From Arthrobacter horti (GTDB lineage: Bacteria > Actinomycetota > Actinomycetes > Actinomycetales > Micrococcaceae): a stretch of 64,000 nucleotides of DNA. The notes beneath the pieces are model-generated. The model worked only from the letters and a program-made list of their open reading frames with translations, searched no databases and had not been told where the DNA came from. The position numbers and the translations under genes are program-made. The stretch covers positions 1 through 64,000 of the forward strand of contig NZ_JAVALS010000010.1 of the NCBI RefSeq assembly GCF_030731045.1, in the 5' to 3' direction. Each line of letters starts with the position of its first letter. Position 1 is the first letter of the stretch. Below, in pieces: positions 23,744 through 33,831 of this stretch.

Positions 23744-25873
23744 CTACCCTCGCCAGCCCTGCAGCACCAGCATGGACTTGGCCGGGACCTTCACCGTGGC
23801 CCGGGCCGCGTGGGATCCCCTGCACTCCGCGCCGGAGGTGTCCAGGACCGGGGTCCAGCTCACCGCGAAGTTCTCGCCTGGGAGCCGGAAGTCCACCTCG
23901 TCGTCGTGGGCGTTGAAACAGAGCATGAAGTCGTCGTCCAGGATCTCCTCGCCCCGCTCCCCCGGCGCCTGGATGGCGCCGCCGTTGAGGAACATCGCCA
24001 GGGTCCGGGCGAAGCCGTTGTTCCAGTCATCGTCCGTCATCTGCGTCCCGTCCGTGTCCAGCCAGACGACGTCGGGCAGCCACTCGCCTTCCGACGTCGC
24101 CGCCGGCCGGCCGTCGAAGAAACGACGGCGGCGGAACACCGGGTGCTCATGGCGCAGCTTGCTCACGGCGGCGGTGAACTCCACCAGCCCGGCATCCACG
24201 GCGTCCCAGTGCACCCAGCTGAGCGGCGAGTCCTGGCAGTAGGCGTTGTTGTTGCCCTGCTGGGTCCGCCCGAGCTCGTCGCCGTGCAGGATCATGGGCA
24301 CGCCTTGAGACAGCAGGAGCGACGCCAGCAGGTTCCTCTGCTGCCGCGAGCGCAGCGCCAGAACGGCGGGATCGTCCGTGGGACCTTCCACGCCGCAGTT
24401 CCAGGACCGGTTATGGGACTCCCCGTCCCGGTTCTCCTCGCCGTTGGCCTCGTTGTGCTTCTGGTTGTAGGACACCAGGTCCTTCAGGGTGAAACCGTCG
24501 TGCGCGGTGACGAAGTTGATGGACGCCATGGGGCGGCGTCCCGAGTGCTCGTACAGATCCGCGGAGCCCGTCAGCCGGGACGCGAACTCGCCGAACGTCG
24601 CCGGCTCACCGCGCCAGAAGTCCCGGACGGTGTCCCGGTATTTGCCGTTCCACTCGGTCCATTGCGGCGGGAAATTGCCTACCTGGTACCCGCCGGGCCC
24701 CACGTCCCACGGCTCCGCGATGAGCTTGACCTGGGACACCACCGGGTCCTGCTGGACCAGTTCGAAGAAGCTGGACAGCTTGTCCACGTCGTAGAATTCG
24801 CGGGCCAGCGTGGCCGCCAGATCGAAGCGGAACCCGTCCACGTGCATCTCCGTGACCCAGTACCGCAGCGAGTCCATGAGCAGCTGCAGCGAGTGCGGAT
24901 TCCGGGCGTTCAGCGAGTTCCCGGTGCCCGTGTAGTCCATGTAGTACTGCGGGTCATCGTCCATCAGCCGGTAATACGCCGCGTTGTCGATGCCCCGGAA
25001 GGACAGGGTGGGCCCCAAGTGGTTTCCCTCGGCCGTGTGGTTGTAGACCACGTCCAGGATGACCTCGATGCCGGCCCGGTGCAGATCCCGCACCATGGCC
25101 TTGAACTCCTGGACCTGCTCCCCGTGGTCGCCGCTGGCCGAATACCCGTTGTGCGGGGCGAAGAAGCCGATGGTGTTGTAGCCCCAGTAGTTCGCCAGCC
25201 CCTTGTCCTGCAGGACGGAGTCGTTGACGAACTGGTGCACGGGCATCAGCTCGATCGCCGTCACCCCCAGCTCCTGCAGGTGCTTGATCACGGCCGGATG
25301 CGCGACGCCAGCGTAGCTGCCGCGCTGCTCGTCCGGCACCTCCGGATGGAGCATGGTCAGCCCGCGCACATGGGCTTCGTAGATCAGGCTCGCGTGATAC
25401 GGGGTACCCGGCGCACGGTCGCCCGCCCAGTCGAAGAACGGGTTCACCACGACACCCAGCATCATGTGCGGCGCCGAATCCTGGTCATTGCGGCTGGCCG
25501 GATCGGCGTGGTCATAGCAGAACACCGCCGGATCCCAGTCGATCTCCCCGGCCACGGCCTTGGCGTAGGGGTCCAGGAGGAGCTTGGCCGGGTTGAAGCG
25601 GTCGCCGTGGGCAGGATCGTAGGGACCGGACACCCGGTAGCCGTATTTCTGGCCCGGCTTCACCGACGGCAGGTACGCGTGCCACACATAGCCGTCCACC
25701 TCGGTGAGGGGGATGCGCTGCTCGGTGCCGTCCTCGTCCAGGAGGCACAGCTCCACGCCCTCGGCCCGTTCACTGAACAGCGCGAAGTTGGTTCCCGCGC
25801 CGTCGTAGGTGGCGCCCAAGGGATACGCCTTGCCCGGCCACACCTGATGATGAATCACACGTTCCACGCGCAC
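23744..25873 (-). CDS. glgX: Glycogen debranching enzyme
   Basis: A 709-residue GH13 isoamylase-type enzyme that removes alpha-1,6 branches from limit dextrins during glycogen breakdown. A CBM48 domain comes first (about 15-110: PLGATYDGAGTNFALFS), then the barrel. The nucleophile Asp is in DGFRFDLAATL, the acid Glu in IAEPWDVGPGGY and the transition-state Asp in TAHDGFTLKDLVSYN. A C-terminal beta domain ends the protein. Length and motifs are complete. It follows nnr on the same strand with a gap of 70 nt. Confidence 0.95.
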   Translation of the reverse strand: MRVERVIHHQVWPGKAYPLGATYDGAGTNFALFSERAEGVELCLLDEDGTEQRIPLTEVDGYVWHAYLPSVKPGQKYGYRVSGPYDPAHGDRFNPAKLLLDPYAKAVAGEIDWDPAVFCYDHADPASRNDQDSAPHMMLGVVVNPFFDWAGDRAPGTPYHASLIYEAHVRGLTMLHPEVPDEQRGSYAGVAHPAVIKHLQELGVTAIELMPVHQFVNDSVLQDKGLANYWGYNTIGFFAPHNGYSASGDHGEQVQEFKAMVRDLHRAGIEVILDVVYNHTAEGNHLGPTLSFRGIDNAAYYRLMDDDPQYYMDYTGTGNSLNARNPHSLQLLMDSLRYWVTEMHVDGFRFDLAATLAREFYDVDKLSSFFELVQQDPVVSQVKLIAEPWDVGPGGYQVGNFPPQWTEWNGKYRDTVRDFWRGEPATFGEFASRLTGSADLYEHSGRRPMASINFVTAHDGFTLKDLVSYNQKHNEANGEENRDGESHNRSWNCGVEGPTDDPAVLALRSRQQRNLLASLLLSQGVPMILHGDELGRTQQGNNNAYCQDSPLSWVHWDAVDAGLVEFTAAVSKLRHEHPVFRRRRFFDGRPAATSEGEWLPDVVWLDTDGTQMTDDDWNNGFARTLAMFLNGGAIQAPGERGEEILDDDFMLCFNAHDDEVDFRLPGENFAVSWTPVLDTSGAECRGSHAARATVKVPAKSMLVLQGWRG

Positions 25874-25943
25874 TCCTCCTCGACTCCCCGGCCCACGTTT
25901 CCGGCCCTGCGCGCCAAGCTACAGCATCTGCGTGACGGCCCGG

Positions 25944-27560
25944 CTACCGGCCGGTGCGTATGTCGTCCCACACCAGCGGCACGGCGGCCGCCACATCGCG
26001 GGCGGTCAGCGGGCGGCCGACACCTCCTGCCGCCTCACCGGAGGCGATTCTTCCGGCCCGTCCATGCACGACGGCGGCCAGCGCGGCCACGCGCGCCCAG
26101 CGACCGTCGTCGTCCGCCCCCTCAGCCGAGGCGGCCTGCGCCAGCAGCGCACCGAGCACTCCGGCCAGGACGTCCCCGCTGCCCGCCGTCGCGAGCCATG
26201 GCGTCCCGTCGGCCTGGGAGTAGCCGAGGCCGCCAGGAGAGCGCACCAGCGTCTGCGGCCCCTTCAGAAGCACCGTGACGCCCGTGCTCTCCACGGCTTC
26301 GCTCAGTGCCGCGAGGCTCCGGGCCTCAACCTCCTCACGGTTCCACTCCGTGCCGAGACGGCTCAGGAGGAGCGCGAGTTCCCCGGCGTGCGGGGTCAGG
26401 ATCAGCTCCGGGCGGTCCGTCCCGGGTCCCACCAGGTCCAGCGCCCCGGCGTCCACGACGGCCGGCTCGCCTGAGCCGAGTGCGGCACGGCAACGGTCCA
26501 GCTGCTCGTCGCCACTCACCCCGGATCCCAAGAGCCAGGCCTGCACGCGACCGGGCAGGCGCTTTTCTGGCACAGCCGTGCCAGAATGACAGACCACTTC
26601 CGGAAGCACCGCATTGATCACGGCGCACACCGAGGCCGGGCCGTAGTACCGGACCATGCCCGCCCCGGCGGCCAGAGCCGCGGAACACGCCAGGAGCGCG
26701 GCACCAGGGTACTCCTCGGAACCGGCCACCACGCCGAGCACGCCCCGCGTGTATTTGTGGCCGTCCGCCGAGGGCCGCGGCAGCAACGCCCGCGCCTCGC
26801 CGGCGTCCAGGCGTCCCAGGACCGGCTCCCCCAGCGATTCCTCCACGCCGATCGGCACCACCTCCACCCGGCCGGCGCACCGCGCCCCAGGCGGGAGGAA
26901 CAGCGCGGCCTTGGCGGCGGCGAACGTGACGGTCAGCTCGGCATACAAGACGGGCCCGTGGATCTCCCCGGTGTCCGGATCCACACCGCTGGGCACGTCG
27001 CACGCCACCACCGGCGGGAAGCCGTCCTGCCCGGCCTGTGCCAGGGCCAGCGCGCCCACCAGGGAAGCCGCCGGCCCGCGCAGCCCGCCCCGGGCGCCGG
27101 TGCCCAGGATCGCGTCAATCACCACATCGGCGCGGCAGCAGACCTCGACCCCCTCACCGACACCAACTGGTCGGGAGTATCTGTCGCTTTGAGGGTCCTG
27201 AAACGACAGATACTCCCGACCAGTTGGGACTCCAGGCAACGACAGCACGTGCCCGCCGGCCGCCCGCAGCGCGGCAAGCCCCTCCGCGTGGGCCTCCCGG
27301 TCCACCAGGACCGCGCTGACGGCCACGCCGCGGCGGGCGAGATTGGCCAGCGCCCAGAGGCCATCGCCGCCGTTGTTGCCCTTTCCAACCAGCGCCACGG
27401 CCCGCGCGCCGTAGAGGCCGCCCCTCCGCTGACGGATCAGCCGCTGCACGGCCACGGCCAGCCCGAAGGCGGCCCGGGACATGAGAACGGCGCCCATCCC
27501 GGCGTCCAGGGCGGGCCGCTCAGCGGCCCGCACCTGATCCGCGGAATAGGCACCGTTCAT
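25944..27560 (-). CDS. nnr: Bifunctional NAD(P)H-hydrate epimerase / ADP-dependent dehydratase
   Basis: A 538-residue fusion that repairs damaged NAD(P)HX. The N-terminal YjeF_N epimerase domain (1 to about 235) has GKGNNGGDGLWAL and DAILGTGARGGLRG. The C-terminal carbokinase-like dehydratase has TPHAGELALLLSR, LLKGPQTLVRSP and ATAGSGDVLAGVLGALLA with the ATP/ADP loop. An in-frame palindrome encodes residues 112-133, an insertion between the epimerase strand ending HVLSLP and VEVCCRADVVIDAI. A second, smaller palindrome encodes about 325-332. The reading frame stays open, so the protein may be functional. acpS lies 14 nt upstream. Confidence 0.93.
   Translation of the reverse strand: MNGAYSADQVRAAERPALDAGMGAVLMSRAAFGLAVAVQRLIRQRRGGLYGARAVALVGKGNNGGDGLWALANLARRGVAVSAVLVDREAHAEGLAALRAAGGHVLSLPGVPTGREYLSFQDPQSDRYSRPVGVGEGVEVCCRADVVIDAILGTGARGGLRGPAASLVGALALAQAGQDGFPPVVACDVPSGVDPDTGEIHGPVLYAELTVTFAAAKAALFLPPGARCAGRVEVVPIGVEESLGEPVLGRLDAGEARALLPRPSADGHKYTRGVLGVVAGSEEYPGAALLACSAALAAGAGMVRYYGPASVCAVINAVLPEVVCHSGTAVPEKRLPGRVQAWLLGSGVSGDEQLDRCRAALGSGEPAVVDAGALDLVGPGTDRPELILTPHAGELALLLSRLGTEWNREEVEARSLAALSEAVESTGVTVLLKGPQTLVRSPGGLGYSQADGTPWLATAGSGDVLAGVLGALLAQAASAEGADDDGRWARVAALAAVVHGRAGRIASGEAAGGVGRPLTARDVAAAVPLVWDDIRTGR
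26565..26586. repeat. Small palindrome inside nnr
   Basis: TTCTGGCAC, loop AGCC, GTGCCAGAA. It encodes an extra-looking SGTAVPE segment between the strands of the dehydratase domain. Confidence 0.6.
27163..27227. repeat. Long perfect palindrome inside the nnr coding sequence
   Basis: Two perfect 24-bp arms (one begins CCAACTGGTCGGGAGT) flank a 17-bp loop. The arms encode TGREYLSF and SDRYSRPVG of the epimerase domain. It has the form of the intergenic palindromes in this window, but no target duplication is visible. Confidence 0.85.
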
Positions 27561-27574
27561 CGTCGGCTGTGGGG

Positions 27575-27922
27575 TCAGCGCTCCGCCACGACCATGGCGG
27601 TCGCGATGCCGCCGTCGTGACTCATGGAGAGGTGCCAGTGTTTGATGCCCTTGGAGTCGGCCACGGCCTTCACGGTGCCCTTCACCTGGACGGTGGGGCC
27701 CTCCGGGGACAGGCCGATCCAGCAGTCCTGCCAGTTCATGCCGGCCGGTGCACCCAGCACCTTGGCCACCGCCTCCTTGGCCGCGAACCGGGCGGCCAGG
27801 GACCGCTCGTGCAGTTCGCGCTCCGCCGGGACGAAGAGCCGTTCACGCAGCCCCGGGGTGCGCTCCAGCTGCCGCTTGAAACGCTCGATGTCCACCACGT
27901 CCACGCCGATTCCTACGATCAT
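27575..27922 (-). CDS. acpS: Holo-[acyl-carrier-protein] synthase
   Basis: A 115-residue AcpS-type 4'-phosphopantetheinyl transferase that activates acyl carrier protein. The N-terminal [12 protein letters not shown] holds the metal-binding Asp. [16 protein letters not shown] is the K/E motif, and [17 protein letters not shown] is the CoA-pocket strand. Length is normal. It is 4 nt downstream of glmS and 14 nt upstream of nnr in one operon. Confidence 0.96.
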   Translation of the reverse strand: MIVGIGVDVVDIERFKRQLERTPGLRERLFVPAERELHERSLAARFAAKEAVAKVLGAPAGMNWQDCWIGLSPEGPTVQVKGTVKAVADSKGIKHWHLSMSHDGGIATAMVVAER

Positions 27923-27926
27923 GGCG

Positions 27927-29825
27927 TTATTCTACGGTGACGCTCTTGGCCAGGTTGCGAGGCTGGTCCACGTCATAGCCCTTGGCCGCCGCCAATGCCG
28001 CGGCGAAGAGCTGCAGCGGGACGGTGGTGAGCAGCGGGGCCAGCAGCGGCGGGGTCTCCGGGACGTAGAACACGTGCTCGGCGTAGGCCGTCACATCCGT
28101 GTCGCCCTCCTCCGCGATCACGATGGTCCGGGCGCCACGGGCGCGGACCTCCTGGATGTTGGACACCACCTTGGCGTGCAGGGAGTCGCGGCCGCGCGGA
28201 GACGGGACCACCACGAAGACCGGCTGGCCCTCCTCGATCAGGGCGATGGGGCCGTGCTTGAGCTCACCGGCGGCGAAGCCCTCGGCGTGGATGTAGGCGA
28301 GCTCCTTGAGCTTGAGCGCGCCCTCCATGGCCACCGGGAAGCCGACGTGGCGGCCCAGGAACAGCACGGACTTGGCGTCCGCCATGTCACGGCCCAGGGA
28401 CTTGATGTCCTCCTCGCGCTCCAGGATCTGTGAGATCTTGGCCGGGATCTTGCCCAGGTCGGACAGGATGTCCTTGATCTCGCCCTTGAACTTGTTGCCG
28501 CGCAGCTGTGCCAGGTAGAGGCCCAGAAGGTAGGCGGCCGTGATCTGGGCCAGGAACGCCTTGGTGGACGCGACGGCGATCTCCGGGCCGGCGTGCGTGT
28601 ACAGCACGGCGTCGGACTCACGCGGGATGGTGGAACCGTTGGTGTTGCAGATGGCCACGGTCTTGGCGCCCTGTTCCCGGGCGTAGCGGACCGCCATGAG
28701 GGTGTCCATGGTCTCGCCGGACTGGGAGATGGACACGATCAGGGTGTTCTCGTCCACGATCGGGTCGCGGTACCGGAACTCGTGGCTGAGCTCCACCTCG
28801 GTGGGAATGCGGCACCAGTGCTCGATGGCGTATTTGGCCACCTGTCCGGCGTAGGCGGAGGTGCCACAGGCCAGGACGATGATCTTGTTGACGGACTTCA
28901 GCACCTCCGGGTCCACCCGCAGCTCGTCCAGGGTGAGGTTGCCGTGGGAGTCGGCACGGCCCAGGAGGGTGTTGGCCACGGCGTCCGGCTGGTCGTGGAT
29001 CTCCTTTTCCATGAAGGACGGGTAGCCGTCCTTCTCGGCGGAGGACGGGTCCCAGTCCACGTGGTATTCCTTGCCCTCCGCGGCGTTGCCGAAGAAGTCG
29101 GTGATCTCCATGCTGTCCGGGGTGATGGTGACGATCTGGTCCTGGCCCAGCTCCACGGCGCGGCGCGTGTGGTCGATGAAACCGGAGACGTCGGAGCCCA
29201 GGAAGTTCTCGCCCTCGCCCAGGCCGACCACCAGCGGGGAGTTGCGGCGGGCCGCGACGACGGCCTCCGGAGCGTCGGCGTGGATCGCCAGGAGGGTGAA
29301 GGCGCCCTCGAAGCGCTGGCAGGCGCGGCGCATGGCCTCGGTGAGGACGACGGCGCCCGGCTCGCCCTGCATCGGGCCATCGGCCAGGAAGCGGTACAGG
29401 CGGCCCAGCAGGGCTGCGGCGACCTCGGTGTCCGTCTGGGAGAGGAACTCGACGCCCTGGGCCGTGAGCTCCTGCTTGATGTCGGAGAAGTTCTCGATGA
29501 TGCCGTTGTGGATGAGCGCCAGCTTGCCGCTGTCCGCCAGGTGCGGGTGCGCATTGGTGTCCGTGGGGCCGCCGTGCGTGGCCCAGCGGGTGTGCCCGAT
29601 GCCGGTCAGCGACTCGGGCAGCGGCTCGGCTTCCAGCTCACCCAGGAGGTTGGCCAGCTTGCCCGACTTCTTGCGGGCCGCGATTTCGCCCCCGTCGAGC
29701 ACGGCGACGCCCGCGGAGTCGTAGCCGCGGTATTCAAGACGACGAAGACCTTCCAGCACCACGCCGAGTGCCGAGCGGCCCTCGGCGACAGCGGAACGAC
29801 CGGTGTATCCCACAATTCCACACAT
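27927..29825 (-). CDS. glmS: Glutamine-fructose-6-phosphate aminotransferase
   Basis: A 632-residue enzyme that makes glucosamine 6-phosphate, the first step to UDP-GlcNAc. The protein starts [11 protein letters not shown]; Met removal exposes Cys as the glutaminase nucleophile, so ATG at 29825 is the true start and the two codons upstream are not used. The glutaminase domain runs to about residue 230 ([13 protein letters not shown]). Two SIS domains follow, with [17 protein letters not shown] and SQSGETMDT. The C-terminal tail [11 protein letters not shown] is invariant. Together with glmM 3 kb away it commits carbon to cell wall and mycothiol precursors. Confidence 0.97.
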   Translation of the reverse strand: MCGIVGYTGRSAVAEGRSALGVVLEGLRRLEYRGYDSAGVAVLDGGEIAARKKSGKLANLLGELEAEPLPESLTGIGHTRWATHGGPTDTNAHPHLADSGKLALIHNGIIENFSDIKQELTAQGVEFLSQTDTEVAAALLGRLYRFLADGPMQGEPGAVVLTEAMRRACQRFEGAFTLLAIHADAPEAVVAARRNSPLVVGLGEGENFLGSDVSGFIDHTRRAVELGQDQIVTITPDSMEITDFFGNAAEGKEYHVDWDPSSAEKDGYPSFMEKEIHDQPDAVANTLLGRADSHGNLTLDELRVDPEVLKSVNKIIVLACGTSAYAGQVAKYAIEHWCRIPTEVELSHEFRYRDPIVDENTLIVSISQSGETMDTLMAVRYAREQGAKTVAICNTNGSTIPRESDAVLYTHAGPEIAVASTKAFLAQITAAYLLGLYLAQLRGNKFKGEIKDILSDLGKIPAKISQILEREEDIKSLGRDMADAKSVLFLGRHVGFPVAMEGALKLKELAYIHAEGFAAGELKHGPIALIEEGQPVFVVVPSPRGRDSLHAKVVSNIQEVRARGARTIVIAEEGDTDVTAYAEHVFYVPETPPLLAPLLTTVPLQLFAAALAAAKGYDVDQPRNLAKSVTVE

Positions 29826-29908
29826 GCGCACAAGCCTACCGGGCGGGCACCGTGCATTTCATTCTGACCGCTCCTCGGGGCAGAATCACTAAGGTGAGTT
29901 TGCACCGA

Positions 29909-30859
29909 GTGGACACCCCCACGGACACCGCGTCCCCTTTCGTGGAGCTGGACCGTCAGACCTGGTCCAGGTTGTCCGCCCAGATGGAGCAGCCACTCAA
30001 CCAGGAGGACCTGGACCGCCTGCGCGGCCTGGGCGACCCCCTGGACATGGCCGAAGTCCGTGACGTATATCTCCCGCTCTCCCGCCTCCTGCACCTCTAT
30101 GTCGAGGCGGCCGGGCAGCTGCACTCGGCCACCACCACCTTCCTCGGTGAGCAGACGCAGCGCACCCCGTTCGTCATCGGTGTGGCCGGATCCGTGGCCG
30201 TCGGCAAGTCCACCATCGCCCGCGTACTGCGGGAGATGCTCCGCCGCTGGCCCGGTACTCCGAACGTCGAGCTGATCACCACGGACGGCTTCCTGTACCC
30301 GCTGGCCGAGCTCCGCCGTCGTGACCTCCTGGACCGCAAGGGCTTCCCGGAGTCCTACGACCGCCGCGCCCTCCTGCGCTTCGTCTCCGCCGTCAAAGGC
30401 GGTTCGGAGGAGGTGCGCGCCCCCTGGTACTCGCACGTCACCTATGACATCGTCCCGGACAAGGAAGTGGTGGTCCGCCGCCCGGACGTCCTGATCGTGG
30501 AGGGCCTGAACGTCCTGGCCCCCGCCCAGATCCGGCAGGACGGCCGCCACGGCCTGGCCCTGTCCGACTTCTTCGACTTCTCCATCTACGTGGACGCCAA
30601 GACCCAGTTCATCGAGGAGTGGTACGTGGACCGCTTCCGGAAGCTGCGCACCACCGCTTTCTCCCAGCCGGAGTCCTACTTCCACCGCTACGCCTCGCTG
30701 AGCGACGCCGAAGCGGAGAGCACCGCACGCGGCATCTGGAAGAGCATCAACGAGCCGAACCTGGTCCAGAACGTCCTGCCCACCCGGGGCCGTGCGCAGC
30801 TGGTGCTCACCAAGGATTCCGACCACTCGATCCGCAGGATGCTGCTCAGAAAGGTCTGA
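29909..30859 (+). CDS. coaA: Pantothenate kinase (type I)
   Basis: 316 residues, the length of prokaryotic type I CoaA, catalysing the first and rate-limiting step of CoA synthesis. Visible are the start [14 protein letters not shown], the P-loop [12 protein letters not shown] (about 90-101), [10 protein letters not shown] and VEGLNVL. The start is uncertain. GTG at 29909 with AAGGTGAG 10 nt upstream matches the family N-terminus; GTG at 29894 and an ATG much further upstream are less likely. Divergent from glmS with about 80 bp between. Confidence 0.93.
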   Translation: MDTPTDTASPFVELDRQTWSRLSAQMEQPLNQEDLDRLRGLGDPLDMAEVRDVYLPLSRLLHLYVEAAGQLHSATTTFLGEQTQRTPFVIGVAGSVAVGKSTIARVLREMLRRWPGTPNVELITTDGFLYPLAELRRRDLLDRKGFPESYDRRALLRFVSAVKGGSEEVRAPWYSHVTYDIVPDKEVVVRRPDVLIVEGLNVLAPAQIRQDGRHGLALSDFFDFSIYVDAKTQFIEEWYVDRFRKLRTTAFSQPESYFHRYASLSDAEAESTARGIWKSINEPNLVQNVLPTRGRAQLVLTKDSDHSIRRMLLRKV

Positions 30860-30860
30860 T

Positions 30861-31697
30861 ATGGACTCCCGCCGCAGGGCCTTCCTCACCACCGGACTCC
30901 TCGGAGCCGGGGCGGCGGCCCTCTCGGCCTGCACGCCGTCGGCCGCCCCCTCAGCGGGGAGTACGACGACGGCGCGCACCACCGCCTCCCCCACGCCGGC
31001 GGCGTCGGGCTCGCCATCGGCCACGCCCTCCGCGCGGCCCACCATCACCACACCGCCGAAACCTCCGGCCCCGTACCTGAGCCTGCCCGGAAAGCACTTC
31101 TCCTTCGACGATCCACGGAGCCCCTGGGTGGTGGTCAACAAACGGCGGCCGCTGCGGCCGGTGGACTTCGTGCCGCCGGATCTGCGGCAGCCCGCCGTCA
31201 GCACCTCCGCCAGCGGCGAGCTGGCCCTCGTGAACGCGACCACCGCGACGGCCGCGGAGAGCATGTTCGCCGCGGCCTCGGCCGATGGTGTGGGGCTGGT
31301 CCTGGCCAGCGGCTACCGCTCGCACGCCACGCAGCTGCGGCTCTACGGCTCCTACGCGGCGGCACGCGGCACCGCGGACGCGGACACGGCCTCGGCCCGC
31401 CCGGGGTTCTCCGAGCACCAGACAGGTTGGGCGTTCGACCTGGAGGACAGCGGTGGGGCGTGCGCCTTCCTGCCGTGCTTCGCGGATCAGCCTGCCGCGC
31501 AGTGGGCGGCCGCCCGGGCCGCCGAGTTCGGCTTCATCGTCCGGTACCGCATGGACCAGGAGCACGTGACCGGCTATCTGGCCGAGCCGTGGCACCTGAG
31601 ATACATCGGTGTGGCCGCAGCCCTGGACATGCGCCGCAAGGGCATCAAGAACCTGGAGGATTACTTCGGGATCCCGGCCGCGCCGGGGTACCTCTGA
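30861..31697 (+). CDS. VanY-type D-alanyl-D-alanine carboxypeptidase lipoprotein
   Basis: A 278-residue M15B peptidase. The N-terminus MDSRRRAFLTTGLLG resembles a twin-arginine signal, followed by the lipobox LSAC (C23), then about 45 residues of Ser/Thr/Pro/Ala linker, then the catalytic domain. SGYRSHATQLRLY, HQTGWAFDLED and EPWHLRYIG carry the zinc ligands and catalytic Glu. It trims the terminal D-Ala of peptidoglycan stem peptides outside the membrane. Its ATG begins 1 nt after the coaA stop, so they share a transcript. Confidence 0.9.
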   Translation: MDSRRRAFLTTGLLGAGAAALSACTPSAAPSAGSTTTARTTASPTPAASGSPSATPSARPTITTPPKPPAPYLSLPGKHFSFDDPRSPWVVVNKRRPLRPVDFVPPDLRQPAVSTSASGELALVNATTATAAESMFAAASADGVGLVLASGYRSHATQLRLYGSYAAARGTADADTASARPGFSEHQTGWAFDLEDSGGACAFLPCFADQPAAQWAAARAAEFGFIVRYRMDQEHVTGYLAEPWHLRYIGVAAALDMRRKGIKNLEDYFGIPAAPGYL

Positions 31698-31823
31698 GCC
31701 TGTCCCGCGCCGGCCCCGAACCCCGGAATCCGGCCGTGGCACGGTGTCACACGATGAGACACGTTCGCCAATAAGTCGTCTTTCATCCACCGGCCGGCCG
31801 CTTCTATGGGTTAGCTTGTCCCT

Positions 31824-32204
31824 ATGCTCAAGGGATTCAAAGATTTCGTCATGAAGGGCAACGTCGTCGACCTGGCGGTGGCCGTGGTCATGGGTGCCGC
31901 CTTCGGCGCCGTTGTCGACTCCATCGTCAAGGGTCTGCTGACCCCGCTCATCGCACGTCTGTTCAACGCCAAGGACCTCGCCGGGATGACCTGGGAGGGC
32001 TTCGCCTACGGCAGTGTCATCGCCGCGATCATCAACTTCGTTCTGGTCGCCGCAGCCATCTACTTCGTCATCGTAGTCCCCATGAACCACATGATCGCCC
32101 GCCGCAACGCCAAGCTGGGCATCAAGGAAGACGAGGAGGAGGCCGCCGTCGATCCGCAGATCGCACTCCTCACCGAGATCCGCGACTCCCTCAAGAACCG
32201 CTGA
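31824..32204 (+). CDS. mscL: Large-conductance mechanosensitive channel
   Basis: A 126-residue pore protein that opens under membrane tension after hypo-osmotic shock. MLKGFKDFVMKGNVVDLAVAVVMGAAFG is split here as the amphipathic helix MLKGFKDFVMK and first membrane helix AVAVVMGAAFG. The second helix lies near 70-92 and the charged C-terminal helix (LLTEIRDSLKNR) ends the protein. A bidirectional terminator follows 24 nt after the stop. Confidence 0.95.
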   Translation: MLKGFKDFVMKGNVVDLAVAVVMGAAFGAVVDSIVKGLLTPLIARLFNAKDLAGMTWEGFAYGSVIAAIINFVLVAAAIYFVIVVPMNHMIARRNAKLGIKEDEEEAAVDPQIALLTEIRDSLKNR

Positions 32205-32227
32205 GGCCCGGAAGCCTCTCCTGGAAC

Positions 32228-32267
32228 GGCGAAGGCCGCTCACCCCGTGGGGTGAGCGGCCTTCGCC
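32228..32267. terminator. Bidirectional terminator between mscL and glmM
   Basis: Perfect 19-bp arms (GGCGAAGGCCGCTCACCCC and its complement) around GT. Both converging genes end within 25 nt of it. Confidence 0.82.
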
Positions 32268-32285
32268 GTGTCTGCGGGGCGGACG

Positions 32286-33644
32286 TCAGGCAGTCGGCTC
32301 CAGCGCCAGGTTCTCCTTGACCACCCCGGCCAGCTCTTCGCAGATCCGGGTGGCGGTCTCCATGTCCGCCGCCTCCACCATGACGCGGACCACCGGTTCG
32401 GTGCCGGAGGGACGGAGCAGCACGCGGCCGGTCTCGCCCAGTTCCTGCTCGGCGCGGGCGATCGCGGCCGCAACGTGCGGATCCTTCGTGGCGCGGGCCT
32501 TGTCCACGCCCTTGACGTTGATCATGAGCTGCGGCAGCTTGCGCATCACGCCTGCCAGTTCCTGCAGGCTCTTGCCGGTACGGGCCACCTGGGCGGCCAG
32601 CTGCAGTCCCGTGAGCAGGCCGTCGCCCGTGGTGGCGAAGTCGGCGAAGATCACGTGGCCGGACTGTTCACCGCCCAGGTTGTAACCGCCGTCGCGCATA
32701 CCTTCCAGGACGTAACGGTCACCGACCGCGGTCTCCTTGATGGTGATGCCGGCGTCCCGCAGGGCGAGCTTGAGGCCCAGATTGCTCATGACGGTGGCCA
32801 CTAGGGTGTCGTCGTTGAGCTTGCCCGCGTCCTTGAGAGCGACTGCCAGGATCGCCATGATCTGGTCGCCGTCCACCTCATGGCCCTCGTGGTCCACGGC
32901 CAGGCAGCGGTCCGCGTCGCCGTCGTGTGCGATGCCCAGATCGGCGCCATGCGCCACCACGGCGGCCTGCAGCTCACCCAGGTGGGTGGAGCCGACGCCG
33001 TCGTTGATGTTCAGGCCGTCCGGGTCGGCTCCGATGACCACGACGTCCGCGCCGGCGTCCTTGAAGAGTTCGGGGGAACAGCCGCTCGCCGCGCCGTGGG
33101 CGCAGTCCAGGACCACCTTGAGCCCGTCCAGGCGCTGCGGCGCGATGGAACGGAGCAGGTGGACGATGTAGCGGTCCTCCGCATCGGAGAAGCGGCGGAT
33201 GCGGCCCACTCCGGCGCCCTGGGGACGCTCGTACGGCTCCTTCATCCGGGCCTCGATGGCGTCCTCCACCTCATCGGGGAGCTTGTGGCCGCCCCGGGCG
33301 AAGAACTTGATGCCGTTGTCCGGCGCGGGGTTGTGGGAGGCGGAGATCATGACGCCGAAATCGGCTTCCAGATCGGCCACCAGGAAGGCCGCGGCGGGGG
33401 TGGGCAGCACACCGGCGTCGTAGACGTCGATGCCGGAACTCGCCAGGCCCGCCTCGACGGCGGCGGAGATGAACTCACCGCTCGCCCGGGGGTCCCGCGC
33501 GACGACGGCCCGGGGCCGCGTGCCGTTCGAGCGCTCGTGGCCGAGCACGACTGCGGCGGCCTGAGCCAGCTGCATGGACAGTTCAGCCGTCAGCAACCCG
33601 TTCGCCAGGCCGCGGACACCGTCGGTTCCAAATAATCTAGACAT
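32286..33644 (-). CDS. glmM: Phosphoglucosamine mutase
   Basis: A 452-residue alpha-D-phosphohexomutase converting glucosamine 6-phosphate to glucosamine 1-phosphate. Visible are [11 protein letters not shown] near the start, the phosphoserine loop [16 protein letters not shown] (phosphorylated Ser near 105), the metal loop [11 protein letters not shown] and the C-terminal phosphate site [12 protein letters not shown]. The frame extends upstream past ATG at 33644, but that start gives the standard [10 protein letters not shown]-terminus. It lies downstream of rplM-rpsI, separated by a terminator. Confidence 0.97.
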   Translation of the reverse strand: MSRLFGTDGVRGLANGLLTAELSMQLAQAAAVVLGHERSNGTRPRAVVARDPRASGEFISAAVEAGLASSGIDVYDAGVLPTPAAAFLVADLEADFGVMISASHNPAPDNGIKFFARGGHKLPDEVEDAIEARMKEPYERPQGAGVGRIRRFSDAEDRYIVHLLRSIAPQRLDGLKVVLDCAHGAASGCSPELFKDAGADVVVIGADPDGLNINDGVGSTHLGELQAAVVAHGADLGIAHDGDADRCLAVDHEGHEVDGDQIMAILAVALKDAGKLNDDTLVATVMSNLGLKLALRDAGITIKETAVGDRYVLEGMRDGGYNLGGEQSGHVIFADFATTGDGLLTGLQLAAQVARTGKSLQELAGVMRKLPQLMINVKGVDKARATKDPHVAAAIARAEQELGETGRVLLRPSGTEPVVRVMVEAADMETATRICEELAGVVKENLALEPTA

Positions 33645-33786
33645 CGGACAAGATTCTATCCGACCTGGCCCGCGCAGCCGGGACCCGCCACATTCCCAGG
33701 CACCTCGATAGCGGCTTTCCACGGGCGTACGGACTTTCCCCTGCGCTGGAGACCGGAGGAAGGTCCACAAGCCCGGGGAAAGCCGA

Positions 33787-33816
33787 AAGGCCCGGCTGCC
33801 GAAGCAACCGGGCCTT
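33787..33816 (-). terminator. Terminator after rpsI
   Basis: AAGGCCCGG and CCGGGCCTT pair around a 12-nt loop, followed on the minus strand by TCGGCTTT. It separates the L13-S9 unit from glmM. Confidence 0.65.
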
Positions 33817-33831
33817 CCAAGAACGCGAAGA

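Noticed and set aside
23588..26278. 896-codon plus-strand frame over glgX
   Set aside because: Antisense to glgX, whose catalytic residues are all present.
25944..27560. nnr as a pseudogene disrupted by a repeat
   Set aside because: The frame is open through both palindromes and both domains keep their catalytic motifs; insertion is more likely than inactivation.
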